A stretch of DNA of 64,000 nucleotides, from NCBI GenBank assembly GCA_026686845.1, contig JAIVEN010000010.1, positions 23,348,001 through 23,412,000 on the forward strand. The letters are read 5' to 3'. The notes beneath the pieces are model-generated. The model did no database searches and had not been told where the DNA came from. It saw nothing but the letters and a program-made list of their open reading frames with translations. Source of the DNA: Adenanthera pavonina (taxonomy: Eukaryota > Streptophyta > Magnoliopsida > Fabales > Fabaceae). A program made the translations under genes and the position numbers. Positions 1 to 12,370 of this stretch are shown here, piece by piece. Every line of letters begins with the position of its first letter. The first letter of the stretch is position 1.

Positions 1-304
1 AGATTGACTTGTAGGAGTTGGAATCAAGTCAATCGGAGGTCGAAGCATAAAATTATACGCGTTGGAAGTTCGCCCTGGAGTTGAAAGTTGCTAATATGAG
101 ATATCAGCAGGGGGCGTCACGGCACCAGTGCTCAGGCCATGGCGGTCCTATTGCAGCCATGGCCCCAGCCTAGTTTTTGGTGTTTATGGGTCATTTTTGC
201 TAGTTAAAAGTTTTGGAAAGTGTTTCGAGATGTTTGGATGTGTTATGTTGGTCTTTTTGAAGTTTTTGGTTAAGTCTGGAGGTGTCAAGAGGTAGGGTGT
301 TACA
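1..304 (+). mobile_element. 3' end of gypsy-like LTR, family 1 (copy A)
   Basis: This is the right-hand end of a long terminal repeat, cut by the window edge. It is nearly collinear with 12010-12370 (copy B) and 14965-15263 (copy C). The shared landmarks are a run beginning AGATTGACTTGTAGGAGTTG, a GC-rich block near 110-170, and the terminal GGTGTTACA. The terminal TGTAACACC (reverse complement) mirrors the TGTAA start of the full copies, as expected of LTR ends. No primer-binding site follows, so it is a solo LTR or a fragment. The superfamily (Ty3/gypsy, Tekay-like) is inferred from the TGTAAC-type terminus only. Confidence 0.6.
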
Positions 305-3220
305 ATAAAGATACCAGGTGATGCACAAATGATTTGTCATGGATATGTTTTCCTATTATGTCATCTTTTAATCGGGCAATACTGTAAAATTGATAGCTTT
401 TTATTGTGTTATTTCTTAAGAGAAGCAGGGAAGATACTTATATGGTTGTTAGAGATAGAAAAGTGAGCCCTCATCTTTTGGTATCTTCTATTACAGAAAA
501 TGTGTTATAAATGCCGTATGTTAGAAAGATTTGTACAAGAATCCTAATAAATTTGTTTATATTTGATTTATATAAGAGGACTTTCTTTAATAAATCTCAA
601 TAGATTGCAATTGCATGCAGAAATTTTTGTTAGATATGTGTTTTTCCTATGATTTGGTTATTGTCTTTATTAGATATAATAGCTTTATAGGAGTTGTTAC
701 TTGCCTGTGTATTGCATCAGAATCTGACGACAATTAGAAATTCTTTTATACTTCATTATATTTTATTTATAATAATTCATAATGTTGGTTAGTGTATAAA
801 AGAATGGTTCCATTAAATTGATGTAGAAATACACAGGCACGCAAACATGTAGTGAGATAATTAATGAAAAAGAAGGAAGACAAATGTTGGATGGCAAAGA
901 TACATAGTGAAAAGGAAGCATAGATCAAGATATCACTAATTGGCCACATGTAGTCTTACAAATGAAGTTTGTACAGGTAATGACAATTATTGTTGGATTT
1001 TATTACTTTTTTCTCCACTCAGAATGATGGCTTCCATGCATATTCAGTCCCCTCCCCATGAATAAACTTGAGGCTTTGTCTTGCTTATACTATAGCATTG
1101 TGTTGTGTCAAATTTATTACTAGAGAGTTGACTCGCCTGCATTGTAGAGGCTATAAGTACTACATTTGTTTGCCCATTAGATGTACATGACTACAAGTTC
1201 ATGGCCTTCGTCCTAGGTAGAAAGGCATGCTCGAATCATTTTCCTTTAATATAGTTCACCTTACTCACTACTCGTTTGCTCAAAGACTACAAGTCCAATG
1301 TGTACTAACTTCACATGTGTTATTAGCAATCTTTTGGGGGTACATTTTGTCCATATTATTCTTATTAATAACAAAAAATAGGAAATGTATATTTTAAATT
1401 GAGAAAGTATACAAAAGTAGTAGAGCTATATATTGTTGCTTTATCTAGCAACATCAAGTCACGTCCTTTATGGCAATATATGGAGATTTTCTTATAATTG
1501 ATATTTTAAAACAACATTGTCTTGTACATATGGAGTTATAAAATTATGTTTTTCCCCTTTATCTTTTGTTTGAAAATTATACTTGATAATAAATAAATGC
1601 CCATATCAATACTGTTATGCTTCATGATAATTTTATAAGCAAAAGCTCCTTGGGCTTTCAAACATAACTTTTGGCTCACCTATTTTCTTGCTTCATCATT
1701 GTCTCATTTGTAATCGAGTGCAAGTAATTTTGCTTTGTGTTTAGTTTAGTCTTTTATAGGCAAAAGTTCCTTAGGCTTTCAAACAAAACAGAAGCTTCTT
1801 GAATCATATTTTATAGAAAACACTTCTTGGACTCCTCAAAGACGTGGATACTATTTTGCTAGATTTTAAATGCATGATGGACACACCTTAGGCATGGACT
1901 CATGTAAATGCATGCATTATATGATTGGGTTGTTCTGTAAATTGTGTTATTATTTCTAGGTTATCTCATGCCCCATCTAAATGCATCAACTGGTAGTTTT
2001 TCTTATTCTAAGAATCACTTTATTCTTTGTTTTGAGTGGAAATATCAATTTCAGTTTTGAGTGGAAATATACTGTTGCTAATTTTTTTTAATGAGAGTAT
2101 GAAATCAAGAATTGACCATAAGATAGAGACAAAAATGATGGAGGATATCTTTGGATCTGATTTGGCTTGAGCCAGCAACAAACTCTTAATAGGACATTGT
2201 AGCAACTCAAAGAGGCCTAAATTTTTCAGTTTGGCCGGTATTTAACTTCCTGTACCATGCAAATCGAAAACTATGACACATCTTGCCTATGTTACCAAAA
2301 CAAAGATGATATGCCATGTTGTTCAATTTCCAATTTAGTGCCCCTAGTTGAAGGGTTTTATTTGTGCATTGCTTTCAGCATTCAATATCAGTGGCAACAA
2401 AATTATTGGAGACAGGGTAAGTCCTCCGAAATTGAACCAACATTTTTCACTCATGGTTCAAAGTAAAATGTATGATGGTTTATGTTTGACTACTTTTTTT
2501 AAGGGTGAAATTCTGTAGTTGTGCATGTGAAATATTTTGCTACGGTTTTGTAGAGATAATTTTCTTTGTACATATAGTAAAGGCATATCACTCTTCATCG
2601 TCTTAAGCAAGTAACAGTAATTTTTTTGGTGAATTGATTGTATAGAAATTTGCTATGCCCTTAATTAGAATGTTATTAAACTAATTATTCTTATTAGTTT
2701 TAATGGTCTATTGCTCTATTCATAATTTTAGTCTTCAAGGCATAAAGTATAACATTAAAGATAGTTAAAAGCTACAAATGTTAATTTGCTTAATTATACT
2801 GGTATTAATATTTTTGTACTGATCTTGTAGGTTGTTGAGTCTAGGAGTTCTCAAAATGACAGGAAAATCTTTTTTAAGATATGTGTTTTAATATATAGTT
2901 GAGGAATTGATTTGGATATATTACCACAACGTGTTGGCAAAGGTTAAGCTCTTGCATACCTACTAAAAATTGAGACTAAAGGAAAGTAAATTTTATAAAT
3001 ATGGTGAAGGGATGCTATGGTGAAGGGATGCTACTGAATGTTGAATTTGTCAAGAATCTTTATTTATTTTAATTGGTATAATATAACATTTGTTTTGATT
3101 GGGTTAATGTAAAATTTTGAATGTGTGTGAAAGAAACAAGTGCTAATATATTCTTATTAAATTGAAATTAATATGATTGCATATATGCATTTTTTTTTTA
3201 AAATGCTCACTTTCTAGGAT
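305..3220. other. AT-rich intergenic DNA, no gene recognised
   Basis: I read both strands and see only short open frames of about 60-70 codons, without splice context or recognisable protein motifs. A short direct duplication (TGGTGAAGGGATGCTA repeated) lies near 3002-3035. The segment probably contains decayed transposon sequence, but nothing in it is diagnostic. Confidence 0.5.
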
Positions 3221-3437
3221 GGTTGTAGGTCACTGTTATAAGGCTATATCAGTCTTTGAAAGTGGACTTTCTAGAACGTTTTGTGATCACAAACCGTCCT
3301 AGAAATTAATTTCTAGAATGGTTCTATGACCGTTCTAAAATGTCATATTTTCTATAAACCTTATTTCTATAACTACATGGCAACCGTTCTAGAAAGTCCA
3401 TTTCAACCGTTCTAAAAAAGGCTTTTTTCCACTAGTG
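3221..3437. mobile_element. Terminus of a CACTA-type element, CACTAGTGG subfamily
   Basis: The segment ends in CCACTAGTG. Read from that end on the minus strand it begins CACTAGTGGAAAAAAGCC and then repeats a motif like TTCTAGAACGGTT several times up to about 3221. A CACTA terminus followed by a short repeated motif is the normal end structure of CACTA transposons. The same terminus opens at 63833. I see no matching opposite end, so this is a truncated element or a MITE that has lost its left side. Confidence 0.6.
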
Positions 3438-5634
3438 TATCTTATGTAATCAAGTGTTTAAGAGAGTTTCCATGGAGTTTTTCTTTCTCTCATGCCCTAG
3501 AGAATTTCTTCCATGGATAGCCTAGACAGAGAAAATGAAGCCATGAAGAAATTAATCCATAAAAAGTGATGTATAGGCTTCAAGGATTAAGGATATACCA
3601 TTTGATTGCAAATTAATCGGGTAGATATTTTTCTAAAAATTTCTGAAATTTTCTACCTATTTAAGGTTTGAAAAGGGAAGGAAATTTCATGATTTTGACC
3701 CCAAAAATGGATTCCTTGGGTCCAAATTATGTAAGACCAAGTATGTTGTACAAGAAAAACTCAAAGGAAAGCAAAGTGAAAAATTAAAGTTAAAGTGAGC
3801 TCTTTATGAAGATGTCATGTAATCAATGACTTAAGACCTTGTTTTATGATGTAATAGGATTTCAAGAAGTGTTTTAAGATCAATAGAAGTGTCCACAAAG
3901 TTTGGAGATCATTAGAAAGCAAGAAGGTAGGTGTTTTTCCTATTATGCTTAATGTTATCATATTTTGTTTCCATGATAATATGACTATGCCATATAGTTG
4001 TTTGAATGCTTTATGATGTATTTTCATTGTTAGTTGAATGTTTGAAGGGTTTTATGACACTAGGATATCCATTTTATAAAGTGTTATCATGCCAAATTTT
4101 TTATGGAATTGTATGGCATAATATGAAGTTATGATTTTCATAGATGACTTTATGAAATGATATGATGATGTGAATGCATAATTGGGTGTAACTACTGAGA
4201 TTCTTTGAATTTCATTCCTTTCCAAATGTTAACTATATTAGAGCAAAGACATGGAAGTATTCAAACAAATGCAAGGGAAATGAAGAAGATGATGGAGAAT
4301 TACTTGATTTTACAAGTTATAATGTTAGGATGAGAAAATATGTATCATGTATGTATGAGAAGAAATTTTGTAATTATACATGATTATGTTTCTTAAAGTC
4401 CTCTTATGATATTATGTATGGATTTGGAATAATAAATGTCTATGCATGAGGTTTATGAAGTTTATTATATGAGTTATGACATAATTATAAACAAGATGAC
4501 CAGTATTGATTTGAGCAAGGGAACTCTATTAGAAACAGAGTACCCTATATAAGTATTATACATACTCTTAAATTAGATAGAACAATCTTTTCATGGAGCT
4601 AAAGAATACCTAAATTGGATAAATGTATAAATTATAATGAATTTTTTAAATTAAGATTTAAAACTAGATAGTATTGGAAAAATTGGAACTTACACTGTAA
4701 ACAGTGGATTTTTCAAAAGGCACTATAAAATCATGTATAACTCCAAAAATTTAGTTATTTGCATTTATGGAAATCTCCAAGTCTTAAGAAATGAATGCCA
4801 CTGGTTTGAAACCATTTGGAGCTATAAAGAAGGAGTTATGTAATTTCTCCTAAAACTGTTCTAGTAGAGGTAGTGTTCTAACACATAATAGTTAAGTTAA
4901 TGTTATGCCCTATACAAGTTGAATAAATGTACCTTTGGCAACTCTACAACAGTTCATCATAATATTTGTAAGCCCCTTAGAAAACCAGAAAAAAGGAGTG
5001 AAGTGTTTCCTTGAGTTAGTAAAATCTTTTTTTCCCTAATATGATAATGAGTTTGCAGCTAGCCTTTATCTCATACTTTTAGTTTATTTATTTACATTTA
5101 TTTTGAATCTCATTGCAAAAAGTTTTTGAATATGGGATAATACAATTTATTGAGTCCGGCCTGAATGCAGAAAGACAACAGTAATAAAGTATCATATTCT
5201 GATAGTAGCAGTTGCCTTGGATCAACCTAGTTTTAGCTGTTGTGAATTTTGACCCTGTCAAAATATTGTTGTTTGCGATGTTGAGGAATATATTAGGTTT
5301 ACAGTGTTGTCCTGTAGTGAATTTTTTCTTGTTTTCGATATAATGTTAAAAAAAAATGCATGCTTCTAATTAAAAAGTTATAAATAACAGATATTAAAAA
5401 AACAAGTTATAAATAACGAATATTAACAGTGACACGTGAAAAAAAATATGTATATTAGGATATTGAATAAGTTTCCAGAATATAATGAAGTATCCACATC
5501 ACTAGAAATCACAAAAGCTTGAAATCAGAGTCATGCCAAAACTGTTGGCCAAAAAACAAATGTCAGGCGAAATCCTAAACCATATTCTCACTATTGCCAT
5601 TCACACCTTTTAGTGCAAAGCCTTATCTAAACAA
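3438..5634. other. Non-coding AT-rich stretch, possible decayed LTR
   Basis: No coding region can be supported. A purine-rich leader followed by a GTAGGT splice-donor-like site near 3928 resembles the leader structure in the family-2 LTRs at 55008 and 62429. The sequence is too diverged for me to align by eye, so the LTR idea is weak. Confidence 0.3.
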
Positions 5635-6072
5635 TTATCGGTTCATATACTTCCAAATAAGTACTATGATGATGAGGAGAGTAATTCCAACAACTTCTAA
5701 AACTTCAAAGCCAATGAGTGGCATCTGAAAAGAGCCACAGTTGACCCTGATCTTCGGTGCCATTGCCAGCAACGTAGTGAAATAATATACTGGAGCAAGT
5801 ATCACCATGATCACTATGGGCGTTTTGGAAGAAGATCGCTTAATCAAGATACAAAGACTTATCCAGGTCATCAGGAACCTGCATATATTCATAACATCAG
5901 GCAGGGACTGAAGCACTGCTTCCTTGAGCTTCATTGGTCTCTCCAGAGTATGAGTGGTGTTTGAGAAAGTATGGAAGGGTTCAGGGGCCCCATTCTGTAA
6001 TTGATCATATAGGATCTTGAAGAGTACGGCCACCCAAATGTTATGCAGTCTTGAAGGTACATTTGTTAACAT
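5635..6072 (-). CDS. Hypothetical membrane protein or C-terminal part of the preceding gene
   Basis: This is an open frame of 145 codons ending at 5635. It contains a hydrophobic stretch around residues 66-77, a strong membrane segment around 85-105 and a second around 123-141, followed by a short basic tail (KYMNR). That layout would suit a tail-anchored or two-pass membrane protein. It begins four bases after the stop of the upstream exon frame, in a different frame, and lies in the same apparent exon. The simplest reading is that the two frames were once one gene and a one-base change separated them. A sequencing error or an alternative splice acceptor would look the same. No family recognised. 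Confidence 0.45.
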   Translation of the reverse strand: MLTNVPSRLHNIWVAVLFKILYDQLQNGAPEPFHTFSNTTHTLERPMKLKEAVLQSLPDVMNICRFLMTWISLCILIKRSSSKTPIVIMVILAPVYYFTTLLAMAPKIRVNCGSFQMPLIGFEVLEVVGITLLIIIVLIWKYMNR

Positions 6073-6073
6073 G

Positions 6074-8267
6074 TTACCAGTGTTGTGGAAATGTCTTTGA
6101 CAAATCAGGCTGGGACAATGGTAGGAGGTTACTTTGTTCCACCTAAAAACATTTAAGGGTAAAATCTGAAGATGAAACTTGCAAACAACATTTAATTATG
6201 ACTGACCAAACTTGATAAATATAACTTGAAATAGAATGCAATCATCAGTAATTTGTTAATTGTTATAAAAGCAAAAGGCTTAAAGTTACCTCATCTGATG
6301 GGTCATCTTTTTCATCTGGGATGCTCGCTGTCTCAGTTGAAGAACCTACTGGGTCATCCGTCTGGTTCTTGATAATGTTCAATAGCTGATTTTCTGTCTC
6401 ATTATTCTGACCGCTAAGCTTACTGAGATTTTCTGCTGCTTTCTTTGCGTTGCCAGAATCATTTGAATGTTTGCCCTAGGAAACACAAATAATACCAAAT
6501 GAGTGAAACCATAATTTATGTTAGAAAGGAGTTAATATATATATATTTAATATTAGATCAACATAAAGACAAAATTAAATATCGAGTGAAACCATAAAAA
6601 TTCATTTGGCACAAAATTCTTCTAAACCTGACCCATCAATAAAAGACGATAGCAAAAAAGATGTTAAGAATCAGCAGTAAACTAGAGTCAAGTTGCAAAA
6701 AAGCTCAGCAATCATTGAAGGCCATTCAAGAATTGTTAAGAGATGCATCAACTTCAATCCTGGTAGGAGTGTAATTAGGTGAAGCATAAGGGAGATTAAC
6801 CTGAATGCCATGGTCCAGAGGAGGCCGGTCATAGCGAGTGACATTTGAACCTCGTTGACTTGCTGTGCCTGCATATTTAGATTCACCTGCATTCTTCCTT
6901 GGGCTATTTGCGCTTGATTTGCTCGCCTTCACATAACCCAATACCAATTATTTACTCAACTTATTCACACACTTGATTGTATTTTGATTAAAAAAAATCT
7001 GTGAATAAAACTATTATCAATAATATCATTTTGCCAACCCAATACCAATTATTTACTCAACTTATTCACACACCTGATTGTATTTTGATAAAAAAAAAAA
7101 TCTGTGAATAAAACTATTATCAATAATATCATTTTGCCAATTTACCGTTAGTGAAACTAATAATAGTGACTAGAGGGATAACCTATAAAAAAATATCTGG
7201 TATTTGTGTTAATTTTTTAATTTCATGTATAATATATTGGCAGGAAAATACTAGTGATAACCATTTGATAAAAATTATATTTTTAATTCATATCATTTCA
7301 TGGAATTTTGAATTTAATTCCTGGCGTTTAAAAAATTGTGATTGCGTCCTTCCAATTTAGAAACACTTTATTTTAGTTCTTAATATTAAATTATTTGTTA
7401 GTATTTTGTTTAATTTTATTAATGTAATCAATTATATATTTTTCATGAGATTCTAGTTCTGAATACATATAATTTATGTTAGAATATATATATATATATT
7501 TAATATTAGATCAACTTAAAGACAAAATTAAAAGATCGAGTGTAACCATAAAAATTCATTTGGCACAAAATTCTTCTAAACCTGACCCATCAATAAAAGA
7601 CGATAGCAAAAAAGATGTGAAGAATCAGCAGTAAACTATAAAGACGATTAAAGATTGAGTACTGAAACCATAAAAATTCATTTGTGAGGCACAAAATTTA
7701 AAAAGAATCTATAAAAGAATTAAAGGATATTGATCAAAATAGGGTTTTAATCCTACTCATTAATCATCCTACGCACACTTAATCATAAAGATAATTCAGC
7801 TACGTACATTTTCCTTTATCCTACTATTGCAACTCAGCATTGACTCTGTTTCCCTTTTGGTAACTGAATTTCTTTCAGACCAATCATTTCGACTCAAGAA
7901 TTCAACATAAAATTTACCACACTTTATCGGAAAGAAAAAAAAATCCATGTAAAGTAACAAGAATCATCAAAGTAGAACTGATGTTCAAGAATCAATGAAA
8001 AGTAACTCAGCATTGACTCTGTTTCCCTTTTGGTAATTGAATCTCTTTCAGGCCAATCTTTTCGACTCAAGAATTCAATGTAAAATTTGCCACATTTTCT
8101 CAGGAAAAAGAAAAAAGAATAAATCCATGCAAACAAGAATCGTCAAAGTAGAAGTGATGTTCAAGATTCTATAATCAATGAGATCACATTTAGAAAGTAA
8201 ACTCAGAGAAGCGCGCGTCACAGATTAAGATTTCAAGCAAAACGCAATTTACCTGGAGTTTGTCCAT
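6074..8267 (-). CDS. Hypothetical multi-exon protein, N-terminal part
   Basis: I do not recognise this gene. A four-exon minus-strand model fits with every junction in phase 0. Exon 1 is 8267-8253 (starts MDKLQ). Exon 2 is 6926-6801. Exon 3 is 6475-6290. Exon 4 starts at 6142 and reads to a TAA at 6076-6074. Donors are CAG/GTAAAT, CAG/GTTAAT and GAG/GTAACT; acceptors are GAAG, CCTAG and TTTAG. The product is about 131 residues, hydrophilic and rich in Ser, Asn, Asp and Glu, and looks disordered. A TATAAATA box lies 80 bp upstream of the start. The 145-codon frame immediately downstream (6072-5635), offset by one base, encodes membrane segments. The locus may therefore be a frameshifted gene whose real product is about 270 residues. 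Intron 1 is 1.3 kb and full of local duplications. The start could be elsewhere. Confidence 0.45.
6516..7640. repeat. Dispersed direct duplication, 6516-6675 and 7468-7640
   Basis: The two segments share a TATATATATATTTAATATTA block followed by about 120 bp of near-identical sequence that includes GACCCATCAATAAAAGACGA. The first copy sits in intron 2 of the hypothetical gene and reaches toward exon 2. The second lies in intron 1. This suggests a local segmental duplication of part of the gene. Confidence 0.75.
6936..7140. repeat. Two-copy tandem duplication, period about 101 bp
   Basis: The run starting AACCCAATACCAATTATTTA at 6935 is repeated at 7036 with only a few differences, mainly in an A-tract. 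It lies inside intron 1 of the hypothetical gene, directly upstream of the exon 2 acceptor. It looks recent. Confidence 0.85.
7831..8168. repeat. Two-copy tandem duplication, period about 173 bp
   Basis: Both units begin AACTCAGCATTGACTCTGTT (7831 and 8004) and run through a poly-A rich patch to TGATGTTCAAG. Identity is high but lower than in the 101-bp duplication, so it is probably older. It lies in intron 1, near the 5' end of the hypothetical gene. Confidence 0.8.
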
Positions 8268-8346
8268 CGCAAGAGCTTCTTCTTCTTCCGATACTGTACC
8301 TCCAGAGCGCTTGAGCTATAGTGCTTCGGTTTCATGAACTGCTATA

Positions 8347-8354
8347 TATTTATA
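8347..8354 (-). promoter_or_regulatory. TATA box of the hypothetical gene at 5635-8267
   Basis: TATAAATA on the minus strand, about 80 bp upstream of the proposed start codon. Transcription would begin near 8320. Confidence 0.45.
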
Positions 8355-8360
8355 ATACAG

Positions 8361-10011
8361 ATGTTCAATGGTTAGTTAATCAGAAAAGGTCTGTTAATAA
8401 TAACTGAATAGCCGTTTTTGGTAGTTCATATATAACTAATTGTGTTCCCCTCAGATAGCTTAGCCCTATGCCACTATCATTTATTAATTGGCTCTGTTTA
8501 AAATATAAATTCGCTTATAACATTTTATGTATTAAGGCCAAAATTCATTAAATTACGGTAAATCAATTAAACTTGTTCTACTGGTTAATTGTTCATGTTG
8601 GCAAAAATAAAAATTGTTATTGTTAACTGGTCTAGTCCCATATATTAAAAAATAAAAAAAAATGTAGTCACTTTTTAATTTTTCTTGGAAATGAGTTTTT
8701 TTTTAAAAAAAATTGAGTAAAAAAGAAAACTAGTTTCCTTAAATCTTATTCTGTAGTGTATATAATTATTCTAACAAATCTTTTTTTATATATACAAATA
8801 AATCTCTTTTTTAGCAACTAATATAACTCCCCATCCTTAGTTCTTATTTTTTATGAGAAAACAAACGTATAGTAATTCTTCAGATTAAAATAAAATGTTT
8901 TTTTCCGACAATAAAAGGGTTACGATCATATTTTATTTGAATTGTAAAAAATTTAAGATATTATTAAAGTTTTTGTAGTTTGAATAATTAAGGTTGTGAT
9001 GTAGCAGATGTCAAGTGTTAAAAAACTATACTGTGGAGAAAAATAACTAGTATTACCAATTCTACAAGTAGTTTCGTCGATAATTATTTTCATGTATCAT
9101 TTGGTACATTGCCTAGATTTTGTTCTACAAATCTGAGTACTTATTCCCTTCTTAAAACTCTTCATTATTTTGTAGTAGATCAAGTAGTTTCTTTCCTTCT
9201 TTTTTTTATTGAATATATCAAGAAAACAATCATAGATGCAGGGTGTATCTTTCATGCTCTGTATTTAGTTCCTGTGGATTTGCCATACACATGATGCAGG
9301 TTCTTTGTATGAGCTTTGCACTTAGTAAATGGGTTGAAGAGGCTTGTATCATGGTTTATGTATACGTTGTAACTTATGCTTCTTTGTTTTTTATTGATCT
9401 TCCTTTTTGCCAATTTAACAATTATATTTGTTTCCTTTTATGTGAACAAAGGAGTTTACAATACTTTCGGGTTATATAGAATCACATAAATTACTACTCA
9501 ATAATTAATAATAATATTAATGTTTTAGGTGGAATCTATCGTTGTTGAGATCAAAGTTTCATAGGTTCAAGTATGAATACCTCAGACATCAATAGCCCCA
9601 TGGAATTGATAAATAGCCAGAACTTTGTTTTATATGATATTGAAATCTCATTTCATATTTAAACTCATTGTAAATGATTGCAACACTTTGTTTGTAGTTG
9701 CACAATGTTACAATTAACCTTTTAAATTATCATTTTCAAATTATCATTATTTGAAAACTAACTTATTGTATGTCCTCATAATTATTTTAAGTGGTTATTT
9801 ACATAATTAAACTAAAAATATAGAATATTATCTGACAAAATAAAATGATAATATAAATTTAATACATTTGGGTGAAATTTATTAAATTTATTTATTCGTT
9901 AAAAGAAATACTTAAAAATTATTTTTTATTTTGTTATTATTAATGAATTATTATTATTATTATTATTATTTGGGTATCAAACGAGACCCTAAGGTCAGTA
10001 GTGATCACAAG
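8361..10011. other. AT-rich intergenic DNA with a TTA microsatellite
   Basis: No gene seen. A TTA trinucleotide run of about eight units lies at roughly 9947-9970, just before the LTR at 10012. Confidence 0.55.
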
Positions 10012-12370
10012 TGTAATGTCCCTCATGATATTTTTCTTAGCATTATGTTCAGGACCGGAGGAAACAAGACAGAGGAAGGCTCAAGTGGAGTCTGAAAGAG
10101 CTCCACGCCGCGGCGAGGAGCAGGCCCACCGCGACGAGAAGCTTTCCAGTGGCATTATTCTGGATAATTTGGTGGAACCGCGGCGAGGAGTGCTGGAGCC
10201 GCGGTGAGAGTCGTAAAAATTGTTTAAATCTGGATCAGTCGGACGCGAAAGAAAGAAAGAAAACGAAGGGAGACTGAGGAGCAGTGCTAGGGTTCGACAT
10301 TTTCGGCATCTAGGAGCGATTTTCAGACCTCAAGAGCTTGGATTCAAGTTGGTAAGTGTTCCCTACTCCTCTCTCTCCATTTTCTTCGGTTGAAATTTGG
10401 GATTTCCAGTTGTAAGGTTTGATTTCCGAGTTGGGGTGAAATCCACCGATTGAAATGGGTGATTTGAGGTTAATGGAATGTGTTTTGGTATTCTTGTTTC
10501 TTGAATGTGAGTTTTGAAGGGATTATGTGTGTTTAGAGCTTAACCCTAGGTTGTTTTCGGTAATGGCTCTTAGGAATCTGAAGTGTTTGAGGTTGTGTAG
10601 TGTTTGAGTGACTCCTAAGAGCTTATTGATGCATGAAAAGGGTGTTGGAACCTTGTGTTAGGTTAATGTGGTTGAGTTGTGAGGTTTGATTTGTTGGTAT
10701 ATTGTGCTAATGGAAGAATTGTGACATGATAAAGGTTGTTGGCTAATCGAGAGGGGTTCACGCGTACTGGACAGTTCAAGGAAGCTTGTGGAACTCGTGT
10801 GTGTGTGGTAACAACAATTGAGGTAACCGGGTGTTTGTTTATATTGTATTGACTATGTTATACTATAGTACGTGTATTTGTATATATTTGCATGTTTCAT
10901 TCATACCACGATACTGATGGGTTGTGTGTACTGTTCTTATATATATATCATGGTATGTATACTGTTAGACGATGGTTATGACTATGATGATGATATGTGT
11001 GATGATGATATGATATGTTGCATACATGACATTATGATGATGATACGATGATACATGAGCATCACCACATGACATTGTGAGATTGTGATGTATGGTGGAT
11101 GTAGTGGTGATGACGTGATGGTGGTATGATGTATGATGATGTATATATGTTAGGGAGGATAAGGTTGGAATATATATATATATGTTAGGGAGGATAAGGT
11201 TGGATTATATATATATATTAGGGAGGATAAGGCTGGATTATGTATATATGTTAGGGAGGATAAGGATGGATGATATATATGTTAGGGAGGATAAGGATGG
11301 ATGATATATGTGTTAGGAAGGATAAGGATGGAGTCCCTGTGAGGGCGACATGCATGTCATTCATTTCATATTGCATTCATGATTTGTGTGAGATATATGT
11401 ATATATATGTGTGTGTGGTTGTTGTTCCCGGTTACTGAGACATTGTCTCACCCCCTCTCCCATAAACTAACCTTTCAGGTGATGGTTCTGGCACTAGTCC
11501 TGAGAAGACGCGGGAGTAGCTGTGTACGTGAGAATAGTCTATGTAGCGTGTGTATTTTGTAATGGTATTTTGTGCCAAGTAAGATAGAGAATGGTTTGTA
11601 ATGAATATATGACAGGGTTGAGACTAGTTATGTATGAATGTATGTATGTTTATGTATGTGGTATGTATGGTTGAATGTTGTTGAGAAGTTAGTTTGACCG
11701 TATTGGTAAGTCCACAGTGTTGTTGGCCCTTGTTGGTTTGTGTAAGGGCCTGTAGCCCATTTGGTCAAGTTGGGTTCCAAGGGGTCAAATCTTCGAGGAG
11801 TGGTTCCTTTGAGGTGAAACCTCTTTGAACAGGTTTGTTCGGGAGATTTGGACCTGTATGAATGGTCTCTGAGCGGCCAGTTGCCTTTGGTGGCAATTGG
11901 AGGTGGTTAGTGGTGAGTTTTGGTCAACAAGTGGCCAAAACGGTTTCAAGGGTCTAGAATCTCCATATGGAGTTGGATTGAGGTTAAAGTGGTGTCTGTG
12001 GATAGATGGGGACTAGATTGACTTGTAGGAGTTGGAATCGAGTCAATCGGAGGTCGGAGCATAAAGTTATGCGCGTCAGAAGTTCGCCCCGGAGTGTTGA
12101 TTTTGCTGATATGGTATATCAGCAGGGGGCGCCGTGGCGCAGGAAGTCAGGCCGCAGCGTCATAGGAGGCAGTAGCGATGTTGAGACAAGGGAGGCCGGA
12201 GCCGCGGCAGTACTGTAGCTGCCGTTGCCCCAGCCCAAATTTTGGTGCTTTCGAGTCGTTTTCGCTGTGTTTATGAATTGGAAGAGTTGTTTTGAGATGT
12301 CAGGGTTGTGTTTGGTCAGATTTTGAAGTTTTTGGTTAAGTATGGAGGCGTAAGGAGGTAGGGTGTTACA
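10012..12370 (+). mobile_element. Gypsy-like LTR, family 1 (copy B), solo
   Basis: About 2.36 kb beginning TGTAATGTCC and ending GGTGTTACA, with imperfect inverted ends. It aligns along its length with copy C (12885-15263), its last 360 bp with copy A (1-304), and its first two thirds with the diverged copy D (53202). Around 10230-10360 there is a purine-rich leader, then TTG/GTAAGT, which resembles a transcribed LTR region followed by a splice donor. The GC-rich block near 10110-10205 keeps many CpGs that are lost in copy C, so copy B looks younger or less methylated. It lacks about 260 bp present in C and D (equivalent of 14065-14335). No primer-binding site follows and no clear 5-bp target duplication is visible. 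Superfamily is inferred from the ends. Confidence 0.65.
11143..11333. repeat. Minisatellite inside LTR copy B, six units of 30-35 bp
   Basis: The units read (TA)n-TGTTAGGGAGGATAAGG-TGGA and vary in the length of the TA run. Copy C has only two comparable units (about 14005-14060), so the expansion happened in copy B, probably by slippage. Confidence 0.8.

Noticed and set aside
10001..10207. Frame of 68 codons with a charged C-terminal half at the start of LTR copy B.
   Set aside because: It starts outside the LTR and runs into its GC-rich block. The same region in copy C is not open in that frame.
1..12370. LTR copies A and B as the two ends of one full-length retrotransposon of about 12 kb.
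   Set aside because: There is no primer-binding site after A, no polypurine tract before B, no gag or pol between them, and a resident-type gene lies in the interval.
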